Positions 58,870 to 64,000 of a stretch of DNA of 64,000 nt are shown in pieces. The position numbers and the translations under genes are program-made. The number at the start of each line of letters is the position of its first letter. The first letter of the stretch is position 1. The stretch is from Streptomyces cyaneofuscatus (GTDB lineage Bacteria; Actinomycetota; Actinomycetes; Streptomycetales; Streptomycetaceae): the NCBI RefSeq assembly GCF_000718135.1, contig NZ_JOEM01000014.1:1-64000 (forward strand). Direction: 5' to 3'. Under the pieces are notes generated by a model. It saw only the letters and a list, made by a program, of their open reading frames with translations, did no database searches and had not been told where the DNA came from.

Positions 58870-60237
58870 TCAGACCTTGGCGGGCTCGGCCGCCTTCGCA
58901 CGCGGCTCGGGGACCTCGGTGGAGTCGGCCGGGGTGCCGTGGTCGTCGTCGACCAGGGTCCGCTCGTCGAACGGGAACTGTCCGGCGAGGACCTGGCCGA
59001 CGCGCTCCTTGTCGATCTCCTTGGTCCAGTGGCCGACCAGGACCGTGGCGACCGCGTTGCCCGCGAAGTTGGTCAGGGCGCGGGCCTCGCTCATGAAGCG
59101 GTCGATGCCGACGATCAGGCCGACGCCGTCGACGAGTTCGGGGCGGTGCGACTGGAGGCCGCCTGCCAGGGTCGCCAGGCCCGCGCCGGTCACGCCCGCC
59201 GCGCCCTTCGAGGCGATGACCATGAAGATCAGCAGCGAGATCTGCTCGCTCGCGCTCAGCGGGTCGCCCATCGCGTTGGCGATGAAGAGCGAGGACATCG
59301 TGAGGTAGATCGCGGTGCCGTCGAGGTTGAAGGAGTAGCCGGTCGGCACGGTGATGCCGACGACCGGCTTGCTGACACCCAGGTGCTCCATCTTCGCGAT
59401 GAGCCGCGGCAGGGCGGACTCGGAGGAGGAGGTGGAGAGGATGAGCAGGAACTCGCGGCCCAGGTACTTCAGCAGGGAGAACAGGTTGACCCCGGCGACC
59501 AGGCGCAGGATCGCGCCGAGCACCACGAAGACGAAGAGCCCGCAGGTGACGTAGAAGCCGATCATGATGATGGCCAGGGACTTCAGGGCGTCGAGGCCGG
59601 TCTCCCCGACCACCGCCGCGATCGCGCCGAACGCGCCGACCGGGGCGGCCCACATGATCATGGCGAGGATGCGGAAGACGAGCCGCTGGATGTGGGTGAT
59701 GCCGCGGATGATCGGCTCGCCCGCCGAGCCCATCGCCTGGAGCGCGAAGCCCGCGAGCAGCGCGACCAGCAAGGTCTGGAGCACCTCGCCCGCCGTGAAG
59801 GCGGAGACGATGGTGGTCGGGATGATGCCGAGCAGGAAGTCCACGGTGGACTCGCTGGCACCGGACGCCTGCTTCTCACCGGCGGCACGGGCCGCCTCGG
59901 TGATGTGGAGGGTGGAGCCCGGCTCCAGGAAGTTGCCGACCAGCAGCCCGATGGCGAGGGCGACGGTCGACATGACCAGGAAGTAACCCAGCGCCAGGCC
60001 GCCGACCGCGCCGACCTTGGCCGCCTTGCGGACCGAGCCGACGCCCAGCACGATCGTGCAGAAGATGATCGGCGAGATCATCATCTTGATCAGGTTCACG
60101 AAGCCGGCGCCGATGGGCTTGAGCTCGACGGCCACCCCGGGGGCGACGAAGCCCACCAGGATGCCGAGCGCCACGGCGGCGATCACGGCGATGTACAGGT
60201 AGTGGGTACGGTCCCGCTGTTTGGCTGCCACAGCCAT
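58870..60237 (-). CDS. dctA: C4-dicarboxylate:cation symporter (DctA family)
   Basis: This 455-residue DAACS-family carrier has eight membrane helices and two re-entrant hairpins. Diagnostic motifs are the Ser-rich STSSSESALPRL, the substrate/Na motif TGYSFNLDGTAIYL, and FAGNAVATVLVG in the last helix. It should take up succinate, fumarate or malate. ATG 60237 has GAGGAG upstream; GTG 60261 is possible. It is divergent from a CitA/DcuS-type two-component system that very likely controls it. Confidence 0.94.
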   Translation of the reverse strand: MAVAAKQRDRTHYLYIAVIAAVALGILVGFVAPGVAVELKPIGAGFVNLIKMMISPIIFCTIVLGVGSVRKAAKVGAVGGLALGYFLVMSTVALAIGLLVGNFLEPGSTLHITEAARAAGEKQASGASESTVDFLLGIIPTTIVSAFTAGEVLQTLLVALLAGFALQAMGSAGEPIIRGITHIQRLVFRILAMIMWAAPVGAFGAIAAVVGETGLDALKSLAIIMIGFYVTCGLFVFVVLGAILRLVAGVNLFSLLKYLGREFLLILSTSSSESALPRLIAKMEHLGVSKPVVGITVPTGYSFNLDGTAIYLTMSSLFIANAMGDPLSASEQISLLIFMVIASKGAAGVTGAGLATLAGGLQSHRPELVDGVGLIVGIDRFMSEARALTNFAGNAVATVLVGHWTKEIDKERVGQVLAGQFPFDERTLVDDDHGTPADSTEVPEPRAKAAEPAKV

Positions 60238-60329
60238 CGTGGGGCTCCTCGGCTCGGTCACGGCTTGCGCCCCGTCCCTGGGGCTTCCGTCCCCCGTCCC
60301 TGGGGGCTCCGGTGACTATCCACCGCCCT

Positions 60330-60343
60330 GTGACCCCGGTCAC
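60330..60343. promoter_or_regulatory. GTGACC-CC-GGTCAC dyad between dctA and the two-component genes
   Basis: Exact 6-bp arms with a 2-bp spacer lie 93 bp from the dctA start and 76 bp from the kinase start. This is a plausible response-regulator site. Confidence 0.4.
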
Positions 60344-60418
60344 CCTTGCGTTCATATCGTTCACGGGCGCTTTCGAGCCACTGGGAGAGCGCGCTCCGGC
60401 CGAGGCAGACTGTGGGGC

Positions 60419-62089
60419 ATGCGCCTCCCCCGTACCCGCCCCCGCAGCCTGGCCGGGCAGCTCTTCGCCATGCAGGTCGTGCTGATCGCCGCGGTGGTCG
60501 CCGGGTGCGCGGTCTTCGCGTACGTCTCCGGCTCCGCGCAGGCGGAGCAGACGGCGACCCGGCAGGTGCGGGCGGCGGCCGTCGCGGTGGCCGATTCCCC
60601 CTCCGTACGGGAGGCGATCCGGACCCCGGACCCCTCCGCCGTACTCCAGCCGTACGCGGAGCAGGTGCGCCGGGACACCCAGATCGCCTTCGTCACGATC
60701 ATGGACACGGAGCGGCGGCGGTGGACGCACCCCGACGCGTCACTGATCGGCGAGACCTTCCTCGGCCACACCGAGGAGGCGCTGCGCGGAGAGACCTTCA
60801 CCGAGACGTACACCGGCACGCTGGGCCCCTCGATACGGGTGGTGACCCCGGTCCGGGACGGAGAGCGGATCATCGGGCTCGTCAGTGCGGGCATCACCGT
60901 GGACCGGGTCTCCTCGCAGGTACGCGAACAGCTCGGCGCCCTCGCGCTGGCGGCGGGCGGGGCGCTGGCGCTCGGCGGGATCGGCACGTACGTGATCAAC
61001 GCCCGGCTGCGGCGCCACACCCACGGGATGAACGCGGCCGAGCTGAGCCGGCTGCACGACTACCACCAGGCCACATTGCACGCGGTGCGCGAGGGGCTGC
61101 TGATGCTGGACGGGCAGCGGCGGATCGCGCTGATCAACGACGCCGGGCGGGAGCTGCTGGGCATCACCCCGAAGACGGAGGCGCTGGGGCGGACCGTGGA
61201 CGAGCTGCACCTGCCCGCGCCGCTGACCGGGGCGCTGCTGGCCTCGGAGGCGCGCGTGGACGAGCTGCATCTGACGGCGGACCGGGTGGTCGTCGTCAAC
61301 ACCCGTCCGGTGGTGGGCGGCGAGCGGCGCGGCACGGTGGTGACCCTGCGGGACCACACCGAGCTGCAGGCGCTCACCGGTGAGCTGGACTCCGAGCGCG
61401 GCTTCACGCAGGCGCTGCGCTCGCAGGCCCACGAGGCGGCGAACCGGCTGCACACGGTGGTGTCGCTGATCGAGCTGGGGCGGGTGGAGGAGGCGGTGGA
61501 GTTCGCGACGGCCGAGCTGGAGCTGGCGCAGGTGCTGACCGACCGGGTGGTGGGCGCGGTCGAGGAGCCGGTGCTGGCCGCGCTGCTGCTGGGCAAGGCG
61601 GCCCAGGCGAACGAGCGCGGGGTGGAGCTGGAGCTGGCGGAGGACAGCCTGATCGACGACGGGGCGCTGCCTGACTCCCTGGCCCAGCGGGATCTGGTGA
61701 CGATCCTCGGCAATCTGATCGACAACGCCGTGGACGCGGCCTCGGAGGGGGACGGCCACGGTTCCGCGGGGGCCGTTCCCGCGCAGCGTACGGCTTCGCA
61801 GGGCGCCGGGCGGGCCCGGGTCACCGTGACCGCGCTCGCCGACGACCGGGAGCTGCTGCTGCGGGTCTCGGACACCGGGCCGGGCATCGGTCCCGAGGAG
61901 GCGGACGAGGTGTTCCGGCGCGGCTGGTCCACGCACGGGGCGGGGCGCGGGCTCGGCCTCGCGCTGGTGCGGCAGGCGGCCCACCGCAACGGCGGGTCGG
62001 TGGAGCTGGACCGGGCGCCGGAGGGCGGGGCGCGGTTCACGGTGCGGCTGCCGCTCGGGGACCGTACCGCCACGGAGGTGACCGCGTGA
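60419..62089 (+). CDS. CitA/DcuS-type sensor histidine kinase
   Basis: This 556-residue membrane kinase has an N-terminal helix, a periplasmic-type PAS/sCache domain (TIMDTERRRWTHPDASLIGETFLG), a second helix, a cytoplasmic PAS (EGLLMLDGQRRIALINDAGRELLG), and a DcuS-type kinase core with phospho-His in RSQAHEAANRLHTVVSLIELG. HATPase boxes are ILGNLIDNAVDAA, SDTGPGIG and GRGLGLALVRQ. An Ala/Gly-rich insert lies inside the ATPase domain. ATG 60419 is used. It is coupled by a GTGA overlap to its regulator. By neighbours, it senses dicarboxylates or citrate. Confidence 0.94.
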   Translation: MRLPRTRPRSLAGQLFAMQVVLIAAVVAGCAVFAYVSGSAQAEQTATRQVRAAAVAVADSPSVREAIRTPDPSAVLQPYAEQVRRDTQIAFVTIMDTERRRWTHPDASLIGETFLGHTEEALRGETFTETYTGTLGPSIRVVTPVRDGERIIGLVSAGITVDRVSSQVREQLGALALAAGGALALGGIGTYVINARLRRHTHGMNAAELSRLHDYHQATLHAVREGLLMLDGQRRIALINDAGRELLGITPKTEALGRTVDELHLPAPLTGALLASEARVDELHLTADRVVVVNTRPVVGGERRGTVVTLRDHTELQALTGELDSERGFTQALRSQAHEAANRLHTVVSLIELGRVEEAVEFATAELELAQVLTDRVVGAVEEPVLAALLLGKAAQANERGVELELAEDSLIDDGALPDSLAQRDLVTILGNLIDNAVDAASEGDGHGSAGAVPAQRTASQGAGRARVTVTALADDRELLLRVSDTGPGIGPEEADEVFRRGWSTHGAGRGLGLALVRQAAHRNGGSVELDRAPEGGARFTVRLPLGDRTATEVTA

Positions 62090-62760
62090 TCCGGGTGCTG
62101 GTGGTGGAGGACGATCCGGTGGCCGCCGACGCGCACCAGATGTACGTGGAGCGGGTCGCCGGCTTCACCGTGGCCGCCGTGGCCCACACCCGGGCGGAGG
62201 CCGTACGGGTGCTGGAGCGCACCCCGGTCGATCTGCTCCTGCTGGACCTGTACCTCCCCGACGGGCATGGGCTCGGGCTGCTGCGCTCGTTGCGGGCCGC
62301 CGGGCACGGGGCGGACGTGATCGCGGTGACCTCGGCGCGGGACCTCGCGGTGGTGCGGGAGGGGGTGTCGCTGGGGGTCGTCCAGTACGTCCTGAAGCCG
62401 TTCACCTACCCCACGCTGCGGGACCGGCTGGTGCGGTACGCGGAGTTCCGGGGCGCGGCGGGTGAGGCCAGCGGGCAGGAGGAGGTGGACCGGGCGCTGG
62501 GCGCGCTGCGGGTCACCGAGCCGGCCGCGCTGCCGAAGGGGCTCAGCGGGCCGACCCTGGAGGCGGTGACCCGGGTCCTGCGGGAGTCGGCGGAGGGGGT
62601 GACGGCGGCGGCGGCCGGGGAGCGGCTCGGGATCTCGCGGATCACCGCACGCCGCTATCTGGAGCATCTGGTGACCGTGGGGAGCGCGGCGCGGCGTCCA
62701 CATTATGGGCAGGTCGGCCGACCGGAGCTCCACTACCGCTGGCTGGCCGGCGGCCGCTGA
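62086..62760 (+). CDS. CitB/DcuR-type response regulator
   Basis: This 224-residue regulator has a receiver with Asp pair VEDDP, phospho-Asp in LLLLDLYLPDGHG, Thr in VTSARD and Lys in VLKPF. Its C-terminal HTH (AAAAGERLGISRITARRYLEHLV) is typical of the DcuR/CitB group. GTG 62086 overlaps the kinase stop. It probably activates dctA. Confidence 0.94.
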   Translation: MIRVLVVEDDPVAADAHQMYVERVAGFTVAAVAHTRAEAVRVLERTPVDLLLLDLYLPDGHGLGLLRSLRAAGHGADVIAVTSARDLAVVREGVSLGVVQYVLKPFTYPTLRDRLVRYAEFRGAAGEASGQEEVDRALGALRVTEPAALPKGLSGPTLEAVTRVLRESAEGVTAAAAGERLGISRITARRYLEHLVTVGSAARRPHYGQVGRPELHYRWLAGGR

Positions 62761-62780
62761 GCCCCGGCCACCGGGGCATA

Positions 62781-62796
62781 CGGCAAGCGCTTGCCG
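62781..62796. promoter_or_regulatory. 16-bp palindrome upstream of the XRE gene
   Basis: CGGCAAGCGCTTGCCG is a perfect palindrome with a LacI-like core, 21 bp after the response-regulator stop and 148 bp before the next start. It may be an operator or part of a terminator. Confidence 0.35.
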
Positions 62797-62943
62797 CAAG
62801 GGCGCACCGAGGTGTCGGGGCGGTGGTACCGACGGTAGGGAAAGCGCTGGTGGGGCCCATGATTGCGTACCGCCCGCCCGGTTCGCGCTAGGAGGTTCCT
62901 ACGAAGCGTGTTCTGCGCGGAACAGACCGTAGCCAGGACGGAA

Positions 62944-63648
62944 ATGGACTTCTACGGTGGGGCCGTGCACCCCACCCCGCCCTTCAACGCCCCCGCCGCG
63001 CGCCGCCTCCGCGAGGCACTGGGGATGGCTCCCGGACATGTCGCCTACGGCCTCGCCGCCCAGTACGGACTCCGGATACCCGCCGAGACCGTCGTCGCCT
63101 GGGAACGCGGTCTCGCGACCCCCGGTGAACGTGAACTGACCGCCCTGGCCGGTGTCCTGTGGTGCGCCCCGGGCGAGCTGCTGGCCGCCGCCGCCACCCT
63201 GCGCGAGCACCGGATGAGCCGGGAGCTCTCGGTGGACGACCTGGCGCGGCAGCTAGGGATGACCGGGGCCTCGTACCTGCGGATGGAGGAGACGGGGCGC
63301 TGGAAGGGCAACGAGCGGCAGTCCGCCGCGCTGTGCCGGGCGCTCGGTCTGTCACCGGCCCAGTTCCTCACGGCGACGGGCCGCGACGAGGAGCTCGCCG
63401 AGCTGCTGACCAGTGCGGTCACCACGCGCTGGCAGGCGTACGTCCGGCCGGTGGCGAAGATCGTCCCCCTGGACCGGGGGCGGATCCAGGACGTCCTGGA
63501 GCAGCTGCACGCGGACTACCAGGCCTTGATGGTCTCCACCCTGAGCTGGAGCAGCACCGGCCAGGAACGGTCCGCGACGACGGGCGACGCGGGACGGGCG
63601 TTCCTGGCCCGGGTGGTGGACCAGTTCTGGCGGACGGCGGGGGTGTGA
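62944..63648 (+). CDS. XRE-family helix-turn-helix regulator
   Basis: This protein of about 234 residues has two HTH-like regions: residues 15-60 (AARRLREALGMAPGHVAYGLAAQYG ... VVAWERG) and 95-145 (LSVDDLARQLGMTGASYLRMEETGRW). A helical C-terminus follows. No ligand domain is evident. ATG 62944 has AGGACGG upstream; GTG 62965 is possible. Its 3' end is the first unit of a 32-bp tandem repeat that extends past the stop codon. It sits convergent to the phosphofructokinase gene. Confidence 0.88.
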   Translation: MDFYGGAVHPTPPFNAPAARRLREALGMAPGHVAYGLAAQYGLRIPAETVVAWERGLATPGERELTALAGVLWCAPGELLAAAATLREHRMSRELSVDDLARQLGMTGASYLRMEETGRWKGNERQSAALCRALGLSPAQFLTATGRDEELAELLTSAVTTRWQAYVRPVAKIVPLDRGRIQDVLEQLHADYQALMVSTLSWSSTGQERSATTGDAGRAFLARVVDQFWRTAGV

Positions 63649-63722
63649 GCCCCAATGCGCGGTCGGACGGCCGGCGTGTGAAACCCGTACGCGGTCGGAC
63701 CGCCGGGGTGTGAAACCCGTAC
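63630..63722 (+). repeat. 32-bp tandem repeat covering the XRE gene stop
   Basis: Units 63659-63690 and 63691-63722 differ at two positions. A diverged unit at about 63630-63658 contains the XRE gene's terminal codons and TGA. The array fills the gap before the phosphofructokinase stop. Confidence 0.75.
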
Positions 63723-63740
63723 GCCTCAGGCCTCAGAGGT

Positions 63741-64000
63741 CTAGAACACCGACTCCGCCTCGTACATCCGGTCCAGCGGGACCGTCTTCAGCTGCGTGAC
63801 CGCGTCCGCGAGCGGGACCATGGCGATCTCGGTGCCGCGCAGGGCGGTCATCCGGCCGAAGTCGCCGCGGTGGACGGCCTCCACCGCGTGCCAGCCGAAG
63901 CGGGTGGCGAGGACCCGGTCGTACGCGGTGGGCGTGCCGCCGCGCTGGACATGGCCGAGAATGACCGGCCGGGCCTCCTTGCCGAGCCGGGTCTCCAGCT
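63741..64000 (-). CDS. pfkA: 6-phosphofructokinase, C-terminal part (cut by window edge)
   Basis: The last 85 codons are visible on the minus strand, ending in TAG at 63743-63741. The peptide includes PVILGHVQRGGTPTAYDRVLATRFG, the ATP/PPi-dependent phosphofructokinase region with the conserved His-Val-Gln-Arg-Gly-Gly. The end is LKTVPLDRMYEAESVF. It phosphorylates fructose-6-phosphate in glycolysis. The start lies beyond 64000, so isoform and cofactor type cannot be judged. Confidence 0.9.
   Translation of the reverse strand, partial: LETRLGKEARPVILGHVQRGGTPTAYDRVLATRFGWHAVEAVHRGDFGRMTALRGTEIAMVPLADAVTQLKTVPLDRMYEAESVF

Overview
The window is chromosomal DNA of a high-GC actinomycete, almost certainly a Streptomyces. 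The evidence is the extreme G/C third-codon bias, GTG/TTG starts, Streptomyces-type LAXTG surface proteins, the divergent glgP / glgE-treS-mak-glgB alpha-glucan locus, and HTH/STAND regulators. Both ends cut genes. The first 65 bases are Illumina/Nextera adapter and not biology, so base 1 is an assembly artefact.

Layout. 66-5.0 kb: 3' part of a zinc-ribbon membrane protein, an orphan class I terpene synthase, a 5'-truncated secreted protein and a type-B carboxylesterase. 5.0-9.4 kb (minus strand): CopD-like membrane protein, EF-hand protein, degenerate polysaccharide deacetylase lipoprotein, RsbW-like ATPase, crotonase. 9.5-16.8 kb: secreted propeller-like protein, two tandem paralogous L,D-transpeptidase lipoproteins, glgX, and a small zinc-finger/TM protein. 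16.9-25.3 kb: a compact six-gene operon in which four of five junctions are ATGA stop/start overlaps. It encodes an XRE-NACHT-transmembrane STAND NTPase, a secreted esterase, a large exported unknown protein, a repeat-tailed membrane protein, a PrsW-like intramembrane protease and a small membrane protein. A perfect 24-bp palindrome lies 54 bp before its first start codon. I do not recognise this combination as a described system, and it is the main candidate for novelty.

25.3-33.0 kb: a DrrAB-type ABC exporter with a two-component system (minus strand), divergent from a heterodimeric ABC exporter; a 16-bp palindrome sits between them. 33.1-37.8 kb: a membrane pseudokinase facing a frameshifted NB-ARC-TPR STAND gene and its small partner. 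38-45 kb: LAXTG protein, FAD monooxygenase/TetR divergent pair, M4 metalloprotease, alginate-lyase-like protein.

45.1-56.5 kb: the alpha-glucan locus. GlgP degrades glucan. TreS converts trehalose to maltose, Mak phosphorylates maltose, GlgE extends glucan from maltose-1-phosphate and GlgB branches it. A 166-bp MITE-like element lies between glgP and glgE. 56.5-64 kb: a MerR-thioredoxin operon with a classic 19-bp-spacer promoter, a second LAXTG protein, a DctA carrier divergent from a CitAB/DcuSR-like two-component system, an XRE regulator, and the 3' end of a 6-phosphofructokinase gene at the right edge.
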